From NCBI RefSeq assembly GCF_949987535.1, contig NC_080067.1, forward strand, positions 58,090,405-58,154,404: a DNA stretch of 64,000 bases, read 5' to 3'. Under the pieces are notes generated by a model. It was given only the letters and a program-made list of their open reading frames with translations. It did no database searches and had not been told where the DNA came from. A program made the translations under genes and the position numbers. This DNA comes from Balaenoptera acutorostrata (taxonomy: Eukaryota > Chordata > Mammalia > Artiodactyla > Balaenopteridae). Positions 42,765-55,200 of the stretch are shown in pieces (the stretch's first letter is position 1; every line of letters begins with the position of its first letter).

Positions 42765-43870
42765 ATAGGACAAAATGAAATAGATGTAGAAGAAGTAAAT
42801 AACATAATCAATAAGGTAGATACTATAAATATATATTGAAATGTACATAATGATAATAGAGCATATACAGTCTTTTCAGGTGCGCTTGGAGCATTCATAA
42901 AAGTTGACCATTTATTAAGCTATAAAGAAAATCTTAGTATGTTATAAAGTTTCAATAATACTGACATTTTCTTATCAACATACAACAAAACTAGATATTA
43001 ATTTTAAAAGACCTTTCAACCTGGAAATATCAGAATTCTCAAACAACTTCTGAAGAAAAAGGAAAATACAAACACTGATTTCAGAATTTCCAAAAATTAA
43101 TACTAAAACTCCACATATTCAAATCTAAATGATACAAATAAAGCAATGATAAGAGAAAAATTCATAATCTTAAATATTTATATAAATATGAAAGAATGAT
43201 ATAAATGAATTAATTTCTCAACCCAGAAACATAACAAGTCAAGCTTTAAAAAAAAAAACCACCAGAAAAAAGTAAATAATGAGGAAAGAGACTGAAGTTA
43301 ATTAAGTATTATGGAAATGAGAAAAAAGAGAAGAAATAATAGACACATCACATATTGGCATTTTGACACATTAATAAATTAAACAAGCCACTATCTACCT
43401 AGATCAAGAAAAGAGGGGAGAATAAAAAATAAATGGAAATAAGATATATATCTTACTATAGACTGAAACAGAAAAAACTAAAAATTATGAGACTCTTTGC
43501 TTAACTCTCTGAAAACAGATTAGATAATATATCTTACTGTATATTGAAACAAAAAAAAACTAAAAATTATGAGACTCTTTGCCTAACTCTCTGAAAATAG
43601 ATTAGAAAACTGAGATAACACAGATAATTTTCTAGGAAACAGTGCATATAGACCATAATACATTCACACAATGGAGCACTATGAAGCTGTGAAAAATAAC
43701 GAGAAATATCTGATTAAAAATATAGAATAGTCTCTATGATATATTGTGAATTGAAGAAAGCAAAATTCAAATTATTTATGTTGACAAATATAATTTAAAC
43801 TCTCAGCAATAATATCATCCTTAATGATTACTAGAAAAATTTTAAAGTATGTTAGACATGTGAGGAAGGA
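42765..43870 (+). repeat. Old L1M remnant, rearranged
   Basis: About 42860-43020 corresponds to the ORF2 endonuclease-RT boundary of old L1 ('SGALGAFIKVDHLLSYKENL' like reading, then 'CQHTTKLDINF'). About 43660-43860 is an L1 3' UTR ('ATGGAGCACTATGAAGCTGT', 'GATATATTGTGAATTGAAGA'). The middle of ORF2 is missing, so the copy is internally deleted. Contains the 82-bp duplication at 43443-43607. Confidence 0.75.
43443..43607. repeat. 82-bp tandem duplication inside old L1M
   Basis: GATATATATCTTACTATAGA… at 43443 and ATAATATATCTTACTGTATA… at 43525 start two copies sharing 'AACTAAAAATTATGAGACTC' and 'AACTCTCTGAAAA.AGATTAG'. A few substitutions and a one-base offset change separate the copies, so the event is older than the perfect duplications elsewhere. 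Confidence 0.9.
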
Positions 43871-43899
43871 AGGAAGTATGACTCATAATCAACAAAATG

Positions 43900-45240
43900 G
43901 CAGTTAATAGAAATAGAACTTGAGCGATTCATATTTTGGAACTATTAGAAAAGGACTTTAAAGCCTCTATTATAAATATATTCAATGATTTAAAGGAAAG
44001 GGTGTTCACAATAAATAAATCTATGGAGAAATCTCAGCAGAGAAGTAGAAACTATAAAAATGAGCCAGATTAAAATTTTAGAGCTAAAAATTACAATATC
44101 TGAAATTTTAAAAATCAAGGAAGGGCTTAAAATAAAATTGGAGAATGCAGAGGAGGTTGGTGAACTTGAAAACAGACCAATAGAGAGTACTTTATCCAAA
44201 GAAAACAGGGGAAGCTTGAAAAAAAGTGGAGTCTCAATAACTTGAGAGACAATGTCAAGTGATCTAAATTACATGTAATATGAGTCCCAAAAAGAGAAGA
44301 GAGAAAAAATGGAGCAGAGAATTTTTTGAAGAAATCATAGTTGAATGCTTACCAAATTTGTTTTAAAGTATCAAGTTCAAGAATTTCAGTCAATACTAGA
44401 CAGGATAAATAGAAAGAGAACCACATTCAGATAGATCTCAGTCAAACTGCTAAAATCCAATGTTAAAGAGGAAGCCCTCAAACCAACCAGAGGAGATAAA
44501 ATATCATTATGTACATGGGAAAAATGATACGAGCCATAGCAGAGTACAGATAAGGATGGAATGGCATCTCAAATGTGTTGAAAGGAAGGAAAAATTGAAC
44601 CCAGGATTTTATTTCCAGTGAAAACATCTTCCAAAATTAAGGATTAAATAAATACATTTTTAGATAAATGACAACAAACAGAATTCATCATTGACAGATT
44701 TGTACTATAAGAAATGCTAAAAAAGTTCTTTATGCTAAGGGAAATGACACCAGTGGAAATTTTGATCTACAGGAAAGAATGGAGGTCACTGGAAATGATA
44801 AATTGGGAGGGGGTAAATAAAAGAGATAATCACCTTTTTAAAAATTTCTTTAGAAAATTTCTGTCTGTTTAAAATAATGATGTACTGTGGGATTTATTCC
44901 ACATGTAGCCTTAAAGTATATGACAACAATAACAAAGGATGGGAGAATAAATGAAATTATATTCTTGTGAGGTTCTCATATTTTAAAAGAAGTATTAAAA
45001 TTTATTATCAAATGGCTGAGCAAAAGAATAATATGTGTGTGTGTGCACAGGCTTGTGTGTGTATGAGAGGGAGAGGGAGAGAGAGAGATTAAAACAGAGG
45101 ATGTGGTAAAAATGTTAATAGTTGGTGAATTTAAGAAAAGGGCTTCTAGGTATTAACTAGTCTTTCAACTTTTTATAGTTTGAAAAACTTTAATAATAAA
45201 AAGGGAGTAAAGGAAATAGCAGATTCTGAAGTACCTAACT
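43900..45240 (+). repeat. HAL1 / L1M ORF1-type element
   Basis: Plus-strand reading shows a degenerate ORF1: 'FGTIRKGL*SLYYKYIQ*FKGKGVHNK', a coiled-coil run with the 61-codon open piece MSQIKILELKITISEILKIK at 44060-44245, then 'REKKWSREFFEEIIVECLPN' near 44300-44350, then ORF1 3' sequence with 'FLDK*QQTEFIIDRFVL*EML' near 44660-44730. No endonuclease or RT part follows. This is the ORF1-only layout of HAL1, non-autonomous with respect to reverse transcription. Confidence 0.7.
45030..45092. repeat. (TG)n/(GA)n compound microsatellite
   Basis: TGTGTGTGTGTGCACAGGC followed by a GAGAGGGAGAGGGAGAGAGA run. Confidence 0.85.
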
Positions 45241-45465
45241 GGATAAATTTTAAGGATGAAAAAGAAACAAACAAGGGAAGAGTCTAAGAAAAAGATATTG
45301 GAAGCTGCATAAAGACAATACTTTATTCTTAATATAATGCTAGAATTTAGTAGGTGTAAAATATTTTGGATAAGTTAGTTAATGAATAGGAACTTGAGAG
45401 ATGGGAGGTTAGAAAGAAGAAAAGGAAAATAATTCTGAGTATTTATCCACCATCTTAATTTAACA
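45241..45465. other. Unassigned stretch
   Basis: AT-rich, nothing recognised. Confidence 0.5.
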
Positions 45466-45745
45466 AACATATAGTATAGTAATTAAGAACATGAACTGTG
45501 GAGCCAGATTCATAGTTTGAGTCTGAATCTTGACTCCATTACTTACTAGCTATGTAATATTGGACAAATTACTTAACTTCTCTATGTCTTACTTTTGAAC
45601 AAGTTTAATTACAATACTGTCTGTATAGTTGATATAGGGATATATATGTACATGTACACATCATATACACATATATATACACATACATACATATATGCAT
45701 CTTACATATGTAAAGTACTTAAAGGAGTGGTAAGCACATGATAAG
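45466..45745 (+). repeat. MIR SINE remnant with an AT/CA microsatellite
   Basis: MIR in sense: 'ATAGTATAGTAATTAAGAAC', 'ATGAACTGTGGAGCCAGATT', 'CTTGACTCCATTACTTACTA', 'GCTATGTAATATTGGACAAA', 'TTACTTAACTTCTCTATGTC'. A TATACACA-rich microsatellite (45640-45700) has expanded in its 3' part; 'GGAGTGGTAAGCACATGATA' near 45724 is the MIR end. Confidence 0.9.
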
Positions 45746-46055
45746 TACTATAGAAGTTTTAGCTTTTTTTATATTAAAATTTTTAAAATATTTTCAAAGA
45801 AAGCTGCATATTTAATGAGATATCTATTTATTTTATTAATAAGTACAATATATAGCCCTAGAATAAAATTTAAAAAATTTTTATGACAAATTCTTCATTC
45901 GTTATTTGTCCGTTATTTAATCATGTCTTCTGAAATATATGTGGAAAATATTCAAAAGACATAACCAAACCTTGACTTTTGAAAGAGAGATTCTCTTGGT
46001 GCAGAGGAATAACTCAGGCATGATCTAAACATTTTAAGACATTACTTTAAATCCA
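45746..46055. other. Unassigned AT-rich stretch
   Basis: Nothing recognised. Confidence 0.5.
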
Positions 46056-46057
46056 TC

Positions 46058-46485
46058 TGCATGATGTGATAGTCTTCTTCTACATTGGCTTGCAATGATC
46101 CCACGTCCTCATAGTCACACTCTTGTGTAATCCCCTCCCCTCGTGTGTGAACACAATCCCTACTGACTCTCTTCTAGTGAAGAGAATATGTCTAATGTTA
46201 CCAGAGAGAAATGAAGTCCTCAGTTCAACCCTCTAGGAACTGAATCCTGCCAACAACTACATAAATGAGCTTGGAAGCAGATCCAACCCCTAGTTGAGCC
46301 TTGAGATGACTGCAACCTTGGTCCATACCTTGACCACAGTCTTGTTAGAGACTCTGAGCCAAAGGACCCAGCGAAGCAGCACCAAAATTTGAGATCCATA
46401 GAAAATGTGAGATAATAAATGTCATTGTTTTAAGCCATGAAGTTTCAGGTTAATTTGTTGCATATCACAAAATAACTAATACACT
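46058..46485 (+). repeat. MLT1-type LTR (ERVL-MaLR), solitary
   Basis: Ordered landmarks of MLT1 LTRs: 'GGCTTGCAATGATCCCACGT', 'TCTTGTGTAATCCCCTCCCC', 'AGTGAAGAGAATATG', 'CCTTGACCACAGTCTTGTTA', 'GAGACTCTGAGCCAAAGGAC', 'GTGAGATAATAAATGTCATT' (containing the AATAAA polyadenylation signal) and 'TTTTAAGCCATGAAGTTTCA', ending ACTAATACAC. No internal retroviral sequence follows, so this is a solo LTR left by recombination. Old and non-coding. Confidence 0.93.
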
Positions 46486-49400
46486 TGGCTTTGTAAAAGT
46501 GTATTTTTAAAACAAATTTGAATACCTGGATAGCTTAATGACATTTTTTGAGATCTTAAAAGGGCTATTACAATAGACTTAATGCCAACTTCACCACTAT
46601 ACAAATGATTCTTAGACTAATTATTCATGGTCTCACTAATACAAATTTGCAGAAGCAGTTTATTCTTTATTTTGTTTTTCCTTCTGTTCCCCTCATTTAG
46701 AACAGATGATCTAGTAACTAAACCCTCTTGAAAATAATGGACTTTTTAAAATGAAAAGATTTCAGAATTCTCTGGCTCAAAGAAAAAAGTGAAGTTATAT
46801 CAAGATAGGTATTTGACATCCAGTCAATTTATTTCAAATCTGTGTAAGTAACCTGTCAACTTATTCCAAGGTTGAGTATGCTTTTAAAAAGTTTCTTTTC
46901 TTATTTAGTTTTCACTGTTGACCAAGATGTCAATTCTATCTCAACACAGCTTTTAGATGGATTATGGAGCGAATTTTTGTGTGTGTATCAGTATGTGTAT
47001 CTTGTAGACTTAGTTGATTTTAGGTTATGGTCAGTTCTACTGTGGTGAAGTAACTAGTATCTTGTCAACAAGCATGTCTTACAGGATCTCGAGGTAAAAC
47101 CATATCTCTGTGACACCCTTTTTCTTTCAGCGTTAACCTTAAATTGGTTCTTGCTGTGGGCAAAGTGTGTTTTGGCAGGACTTCAAATGTGAATGACTTG
47201 TGTGTGTTGGAAATTATGACCTGTATACAAAAAATCAGAACCAACAATCTTTCAAGTGACTGGCCTTGTGTTTGGTAGAAGAGAGAGTTGATAGCTAGTA
47301 AGTTCTTCAAATATCCTCACTGAAGTTAATGTGTTTTTCTCAGATTGTGATGCTCTTGGTGATAAAAATAATAACACAAAGAAATTTATTTGACACAATC
47401 TAAAATCCTTTTCCTTCCCTCTATTCCTGAGTTCTTTGCTTGATAAACATTATAACTCTTTCTCTGTTGCACTGAAAGAAGTTGCCTTTGGTAACTCCAG
47501 ATAAGGAAAAAAATTCAAAAACATAATCACGAAGGAAAATAGGTAAATAATGATACTATGTTTAAAGTCATCAGAGTTGGCAAATCTTGATCATTTTACT
47601 TCTGTTGCTGAGAGACTGAAATAAATTTGATAAATTTACCTTTCTACCTTCCAAGCCCCATTAAATTAATCATAGTACAAATGGGAATTCAGTAAAACTA
47701 GAATATATTTTGGGGTTATATTTTTACTGACTATAGAGGTAGTCTGAACAGTAGTAACTTTTACTTCTACTGAACATTCAGAAATAGTAGATCAATAATT
47801 GCAAATTCAATATCTGGAATTGATTTTCTTCTGTTTTAAATTAGAGAAGAGATTTATAATGGTGTTTGTTTAGAAAATGTGGCTTAAAAGTCCACATGGA
47901 AAGCGTTTACTTTTTTCTCAGTGACATTACAGAGTTTGATGAAGTCTTAATTGGGTTAAAGTAGGCAGATCTGAGTAGATTTCTGTGAAAATAATTATTC
48001 TCAGGTCTCCCTTGCTCTGATGGGCATACAATGTTCTACCAGAGGAATTTCATTTGGCAAATTTGTTATGAATCTGTGCAGACCAGCTCTGTTGCCTAGT
48101 TTAAGTCATCTGTTACACTCTATGCCAGGGTCCCCAGATGTCTAAACTTAGACACCCTTGAAGAAATGGAATAATCAATTTCATCTCTTTGAAGAAAATA
48201 CTTTGGGACATTTGGGGGAATATTCAAAAGGACATAAATATTAAAGAAAGTAAATGTAGAATGTTCAAGCAGAGAGAATTATCTTGAGAATCAGGACACA
48301 AAAGTCCCGAAAAGCACACCCTAGTTCTTTACTTTGAAGCTATATAGGATTTCCTCTCAGCAGGCTGGCCTGAGGCAGAACTGGGAAGTAGGTAAGGTTG
48401 GAGTACTTTTTCCCCCCTGTGTCATTTCTTCTAGCACTATATGTGCATTTGCATTTTAACTGGGCTTCCTTGCTTTAACTATTAGAAATTGACATTTCAG
48501 GTGCTGTGAAAATAACTGAGAGGGAAAAGTGTTTCTGAGTATGATGACCTTTCAGAGCTTTTCCAAGTTCACTATACAGCGGCTGCCTGCTCTGTCTAAG
48601 CACTCTAGGGCCCTATCTTGAGGATAAGTTAGTGAGTACAGTGAAAATGTTGTATGAAATGCAAACATTATATGAAATACAGAAACATCTATTGGAAAGC
48701 TTCAAGTCTGTCCCAGCCCACCACCATGAGCCCAGTCTGCTAGATATTCTGACCTCTACGTTCCCCCCTTTCAAAACCACATCTGTTCTTGATTTGAACC
48801 TGATAGGTACATTTTGCACTTAGAATTAGATAACATTAGTTGCTTATCAGAAATGTTCACCTTAGACTGACTTTATTTACAGGCTTTTAAAGTTTGTTTT
48901 AAAATATTAATTTAGAAAATGTTGGTGTACCTGAAGGAGTTATATTTGATATAGAAATGATCCTAGCCACATGTTCCCTTTAATCAACCTTATTTCTGCT
49001 TCATTTTAAACTCTTAACATGATGTCTACCTAAAATAATAGATGGAGTAAAAATACATTTTTAATTTTTAATGTAAAATATCAAACTGAAAGCATTTTGT
49101 TGAACAGCAAGTATACACCACATTAAGGTGTGTGGGGATGGAGTGATACCAGACCTTTATTTACACCTGTAACATGCCAGGTATGGAGAGAAATGAGTTG
49201 GTGGGGAGAAAAGCGTTATCGTTGTACATATGTGTGTATATATCTATGTGATTCTGTGTTGAACTGTGGGGTAGAGTCAAGGGGGATAACCAGGTTTCAC
49301 AGGAGGGAATCATTAGCAGACAAGAGACGTGCACAGGCTTTGGAGAGGGATAAAGAATGGCATTTAATCTTTCCGGAAAAGCCAGAAGAAGCTGCATGGT

Positions 49401-50100
49401 ATAGAAGTCAGAATAAGTCATATGTTACCTGTAGCAGAACCTCACAGGGCAGTAAGCTTAAATACTTAGGAAGAACTTCATTGCCTTGGATGCAGGTGTG
49501 CCCTGCAGTTTGTGAGCCTGCGTGTAATATGATCAACGTGGTGTTTTGGAAATGTAACTGATAGCCGGGCACAGGCCAGATTAGAGAGGAAGAGACCAGA
49601 TGAGGGAAAGAAGCTAGGAGGCTATTGCAGTGACCAGACAAATGACGATAGTGGGAATGAAGAGGAAGGGAATACCCTGGGAGATATTTTGAAGAAGTAA
49701 TTTATGAGGCTTACTGTTTATATAAATATAGCACATGAAGAAGGCTGTGAGACCCTTAAGATACCCAACTGCATGTGTATCATACAATTTCTTCCTATAT
49801 ATGGTAAAAATAAAATCTGTGTTATCTAAATGTATATTTTCTGCAGCAAGTGAACATTTTAAGGTTGGATGAAGGAGAAATACAACCAAGTGAGTTGATA
49901 GTTGTGCGTGAAGGTGTGAAACTGGACCACACAGGGGACAGTGTAGGAAGTTCATTGCTTACACAACTGTCTAGATAGCTTTTGGCCCGGAAGTCAAGAG
50001 ATGATAAAGAAACCATCTCGGTGTGTCACATAAGTGTCAGGAAAGTAGTTTGAACCTCAGTCTTGTTATTTCTGAGAAAACTGTATTCTCGAGTGGTTAT
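46486..50100. other. Unassigned, mostly single-copy-looking sequence
   Basis: No gene is recognised. A 143-codon plus-strand frame at 49130-49561 has no domain and partly overlaps a probable old L2-type repeat segment near 49340-49660 ('GGAGGCTATTGCAGTGACCA'). Other frames are under 115 codons without motifs. Confidence 0.4.
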
Positions 50101-50107
50101 TAACACA

Positions 50108-50605
50108 TGTAGGGGAGGAAAACTTTTCCCTCCTTCCTTTTGAAGTGCTTTGGCTGATCTAATAATTAAAATGACATAAAACATATTAACAGGAGAAAAA
50201 CAAATTTAATTTTTTACGTATGGTAGCCCCAAAGATATGAGAGTCAAAGAAGTGACCAAAACGGGTAGCTTTTATACCTTTTAGGAAAAGAAACAATAAC
50301 TTTGTATTGAATTGACAAAACAAAGGGTTTGGGGCTTGGGGTAACAAATTAGTGAAGAAGTAACAAGATTTATTTATACAGCCTTTGGCCCTGAATTCCC
50401 TGTCTCTGGTGATAGGATGTCTTTTTATCTCCTGATACAGGGAGGTTCCCCTTCACATGGGAGATTTATTTCTTGCTTTCAGGAGAAAAAAGGAGGATCA
50501 GAGTGTCCTTCTGGCACCTGCAGTTTCTTAAGTAAATTTAAATCAAAATAATCAATATGCCAAAGTGGCATATTTGGGGTGGCATATTTTGCTCCCCTTC
50601 ACACA
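50108..50605. repeat. Probable ERV1-class solo LTR
   Basis: A discrete block starting TGTAGGGGAGGAAAACTTTTCC-like and ending GGTGGCATATTTTGCTCCCC then TTCACACA, so it has TG…CA termini. Interior landmarks ('CATATTAACAGGAGAAAAAC', 'CCCAAAGATATGAGAGTCAA', 'GTAGCTTTTATACCTTTTAG', 'ACAAAGGGTTTGGGGCTTGG') recall ERV1-related MER-type LTRs. I could not settle the exact family or orientation, or show a clean target duplication. No viral coding sequence is present. Confidence 0.6.
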
Positions 50606-50607
50606 GG

Positions 50608-50835
50608 ATCTAGAGGCAGAAAGAACAGGTTTTGGTTCCAACTCTAAACCTTACTCCTTGTGCAACCTGGGCTGGGCGACTTAAACATCCCTAAGTCTCA
50701 GTATCCTCATTTGAAAAATGGAAACAATAGAGCCTTCCTATAGCGTGATTATGAGGATTAAATGAGACAGCTAATGTACAGTACTAAGGGTGGCATTCAG
50801 TAATTGTTCAGTACATAAATATTAGTTGCTGTTGT
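50608..50835 (+). repeat. MIR SINE remnant
   Basis: MIR in sense: 'AGGCAGAAAGAACAGGTTTT', 'CCTTGTGCAACCTGGGCTGG', 'GTCTCAGTATCCTCATTTGA', 'AAAATGGAAACAATAGAGCC', 'GATTATGAGGATTAAATGAG', 'GGCATTCAGTAATTGTTCAG'. Abuts the LTR on its left. Confidence 0.92.
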
Positions 50836-51590
50836 TATTATGGTGCTGTTATAACATGGACAAATGAACTTAGAATGATGATTTGGGAGATGGTTAGAGG
50901 CAATGTTGAAGTTGGATCTTTTCTGCAACTCTAAGGGGAAACTAAGGCTGTAAAAGGCCGAATTAAAGAGAACTTAGATAGAAGATTTCTGCCTAAGATT
51001 TTTTTATTAAATTGAAAATAAAAGTCTTGTAACTATGCATTATAGTTGGTTATTATTTGCCAGATAATTTATAACATGCACCTCACAATCCATGACATTT
51101 TAATATAAAAGTTTGTATGCTAAATATCAGAATATTTATCTTATTAAAATGTCTGGAATGGCTAAATATATAAACTGATAAATTACTATGAAGTTGGTCT
51201 ACTAATTAAGAGTAAGGAGCATGGCTAACATATGACATTTTTAAAAAAATGAAAGTCTAAATAGGAAAACTTTTCTGTTTCTTGGTGCCCACATGAAAGA
51301 AGAACAGGGATTTGAGGCAGCTTTCAGTTTTCTGTTACTGTATCATTTGATAAGCCTTTTTTTAAAAAAAGATGACTGATGATTTAATCCTGAAAGCCAG
51401 AGAAATGTTGGTAGAATATTGAAGGACATAGGTTTGTAGGGAAATAAATTGAATTAAAAAGGAGGTGATGAATGCTTAATTGTGTTGTGTGGAATGTGAG
51501 ACAAAAAGAGTTGGCTATACCACCTAAGAAGATGTCAGCTGCACATTTAAAAATATGAAGCTGGCAAGCAGGTAAGAAATAGTCTCAGGT
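50836..51590. other. Unassigned AT-rich stretch
   Basis: Nothing recognised. Confidence 0.5.
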
Positions 51591-51591
51591 C

Positions 51592-51830
51592 ATTCAGTTA
51601 TTTATTAAGCACATGTTTACTGTGAGAAACCATGGTAAGAATTTCCAAGGACATAGAGATAATTTTCTGCTTTTAAGTAGTTTATATACAGGTTAAATCT
51701 GGTTGCAGGATCAGGGCAGCCAATGCCTTCAAGAAACATTTAGACAAGCAGAGATTAGAAGGCATTCCATACAGAAGAGATCTGAATGAATAAATGAGTA
51801 GAAAAGGTGTATGGTTGCTAACGTAGAAAT
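51592..51830 (-). repeat. L2 3'-region remnant
   Basis: Reverse-complement L2: 'CAGTTATTTATTAAGCACAT', 'GTTTACTGTGAGAAACCATG', 'GGTAAGAATTTCCAAGGACA', 'TTTTAAGTAGTTTATATACA', then a more internal L2-type segment to about 51830. Confidence 0.7.
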
Positions 51831-51914
51831 AAAAACAGTTGTGCTACTTGGCTACAGAAAAGAGCAAATATAGTAGAGAATCTCTGGAAAGTAAGTCTGG
51901 GGTAGGCAAATACT

Positions 51915-52060
51915 TTTGCATTATTGTATTTAATACTCACAGTTGCACTAAGTGGTAGTTGCTTGCTTTTTCTATCCTACAAATGAGAAATTTGAGAATC
52001 AGAGAATTCATTGGCTTGTCTAACATCATTTAACCAGAAAGTGTGATATGAGGACTCCCA
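51915..52060 (-). repeat. MIR SINE remnant
   Basis: Reverse-complement MIR: 'TTAATACTCACAGTTGCACT', 'AAATGAGAAATTTGAGAATC', 'GAGAATTCATTGGCTTGTCT', 'AACATCATTTAACCAGAAAG'. Confidence 0.8.
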
Positions 52061-52131
52061 ATCCCAAGGAGAGACTTTATGTCTTTGGGGAAAGGGACAA
52101 AGGAGGAGGAGGTTTTGATCTTGGGTGAGCT

Positions 52132-52221
52132 GAAAGATGGTGTTTTTATACGGGGACCAGAGAAAGATGGTGTTGTTATACAGGAACCAGAGAAAGATGG
52201 TGTTGTTATACAGGGACCAGA
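52132..52221. repeat. 30-bp minisatellite, three copies
   Basis: Unit GAAAGATGGTGTTGTTATAC+AGGGACCAGA at 52132-52161, 52162-52191 and 52192-52221, followed by a broken fourth start (GAAAGCCAG). Copies 2 and 3 differ at one position and copy 1 at a few. Because 30 is divisible by three, a minus-strand frame (52030-52281, 83 codons) stays open through it and reads as 10-residue repeats (SGPCITTPSF); I regard that as incidental. Confidence 0.93.
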
Positions 52222-52281
52222 GAAAGCCAGCAGAAAACTAACTTTGGCATGATCAGGAAGAGTTTGTTCTGGTATTGCCAT

Positions 52282-55200
52282 GTAATAGATACCAGCAGGA
52301 CATCCAAATCACGACTGGAAAATGTAGGCTCAGGAGTTAGAAGTTGACAACTTATAATAATAAAACTATGAAAGTGCTGGGCACATCAAAGGGACTGACG
52401 ACAAAATAAAGGGTTGTGTTTCAACGGTGAGGTCTGAGTTGAAACTGGGCAACATGAATATGAGGCCAGCTGGATCGGTAAAGCTGTCTAATTGCTTCCC
52501 ACAATGTTTTCAGTCCAGGGCAGGAACAGACAAAGCAGACACTGTGGGTGTCAGAGGCTAAGGTATTGCTGTGGCTGCTGTAGCATGAGGTCATAGGTTA
52601 CTGAGGATTGTCTGGGGAGCCCCACAGAAGTTCATGACCAGAGCAGCTATGAAGAAGCTAATGGTATACATGTGATTGGGGAATAGAAGAGTGAATCATT
52701 ACCACTAGAAAGTGTTCATACCTGTGCAGTGTATTTGAATCATAAAAGACTCAAATTAAAGACGTTAAGATATATTGCTGCTCCCAATGTAAAGAGTATA
52801 ATATTCCCTTCTTAATAAAGTGAGTGACTCTGAATAAAACATGCCTTTTTATGTGGAATTTCATCTGCATCAAATAGTTCCATTGCGTAAATAATTCCTT
52901 AAGTTTTCTTTGTATGGTATTAATATGTACAACATATAACTCAACTATTTTATTTTCTCAGATTCTCAAGAGAAAACAAATCAATAAAAAATAAAATTTT
53001 AGGTTTAATGTGTTCAAGAAGCATGGATTGTCAAAGAAAGACCTAGAAAATATTTAATCCAACCTTTTGGGTTTTTATTTTCTTGAATGAAGAAACCATG
53101 TAAAGTTATACTAGGGATACAGAGGCCATTACTTTAATACCATTAGAATAACAATATTCTAATCAATCATGAAGTTTATATGCAACTTTTACATATTTCA
53201 GTATTTTATTTCATTAAGATTAACTAAGAGTTTATGCTGTATATATTTCAATAACTTTTAAGAGATAGATTCCAGAGTTTTTGCTGGGGGAGGCCACTTT
53301 AGAATATCTGAGTAGTGTCAGGATGAAATGTTTAAGAGTGTATCTTTTGAGCATAGAGCTGAGAAGATTTACCTAAAATCATTTCCTCCACTGGTAGAAA
53401 ATTCTAAACCTTGAAATCACTCCCTTGGATTAAGACACTGATTCTCTGCCTCAGCTCTCTTCCTTCTAGAAGTCCACATAGGTAGCAGTGAAGCCTAAAA
53501 GATTATTTCCAATATTTTGGAAATCCTCATGAAAACCTTAATTTACTTCTTCACATTTGGTTGAACATATAGCAATCCTAATTTCATGCTAATCAGAAGC
53601 TCAGAGTAACTGTTAGTGGCATCACTGAAACTTTTAGGATGTGATGGATGGAGAAGACTCGCTTACTGAATCACATGTCTGGTCATCACAGTGCCCGTTT
53701 CGATCACTTATTTCCACAAAAATACAAAGTGATAGTCAAAATCTTGGAAAACATGAGATCAACGGGGGGAAAAAATAAAGTGATCCTCTGTGGTTTAAAA
53801 AAAAAACCAGAACCACTATTTTTAAAGTAATCATAATATCCTGACTTAAAATGTAAATATTGCCTGGAATGACACAATAAACTGTTGGCTCCCACCTCAT
53901 ACAGAAGCAAAGACTAGTTTATCAGATACACTAGCAGAAAACAAAGGCCAATACAATATGCAGAAAAGATGTCAATCAAATTGAAAGCAGTGAAAAGGTC
54001 AGGAACAAGACTCTTCTGGGAACGTTTGTAGCATAAGCTTATTTGGAGTTCAGTGTAGAAAGATCATCTCAAAATAAAAGACTTGATTCCAAATGGAGGA
54101 TTGAGGTAGGTGATAACTGCCTCAGACAAGCTCTAGGAAAATAAATCCTAGGAAAATAAAGAGAATCAAACAGACTTTATAAATCGCAATTATTGCCCAT
54201 TTTCTTTTGGCAAAGATGATTATGTGCTAATATTTATTGTTAAGCTTCTGTGATTTAGGTGTTGCTTGTGATTATTATTTCCCACTAATTTAAATTATGT
54301 TTATTTTAGTAGAAACATAGACATGAAAAAGGAAATATTTAACTCAAAGCTATTTTTCATAGTTATAACCAATTAAAATATGAAAAGAGTGAGTTTAATT
54401 TCTGAGGTATTACTTATTTTCTTGTTGAAAACATATTGAAAATCTGGAACAAAATGCAAGTCATAATATTCAGGATTAGACATGAATTTAACTTCAGCAA
54501 ATTATGCAGGGTTTACTTTTCTAAAGAACAGAAAGTGTAGTCAGCACAGTCAAAGTTGACAGCAGAGAAATCAGCCACCTTATCCCATAGCAAACATGGT
54601 GTAAGTTTCTGGGCTTCCCCAAAGGGGCCTCACTAGTGGAAACAGTTGTGGATGATCTTAGTGCGTAAGGATCACATCAGATCTTCTAAAAGCTCAACTG
54701 CTCCCTTCAGCCCAGCCTTAAAAAACACGAAGGTTAAGCTGGCTGGGACACAGCCTTGTCCAGATATATGCTGATGACCACCACACCTGAGCCAGGAGTT
54801 TCTGATCAATCTTAGGGTTGTACAGTGCACAATATGATAGCTAGTGTATACTAGAAACCTTGTTTGTTTAATTCTGAACAAACTTCTCATCCATCACTCT
54901 TGCCATTCCTAAGATTACCCCACTTGAACCAAGCACAATCCTGAATTTAGCGCTATGGAACCAGAGCGAGGTTTAGTTACCTAGATATCTCTTGGAGTGA
55001 CGCTAACAGATCCATGGATGAGCTGTAGGAGCTATTTCACAGAGGAGTGCAGGATCTACCATAAATTTTCATCCCAAATTTGAGTGCCACTTAAAGGGTG
55101 TTCTTACAATAGTCTAGCTTAATTTTTAACGCATCTAAAAAAAAAAAAAAACAATTCCAGCAATATTTGAAAAATGTATATTTCCATGTCCTCAGATCTG

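Noticed and set aside
49130..49561. 143-codon plus-strand open frame
   Set aside because: Composition and sequence resemble no protein family. It overlaps a probable old repeat near 49340-49660, and a conflicting minus-strand frame covers the same bases. Treated as chance.
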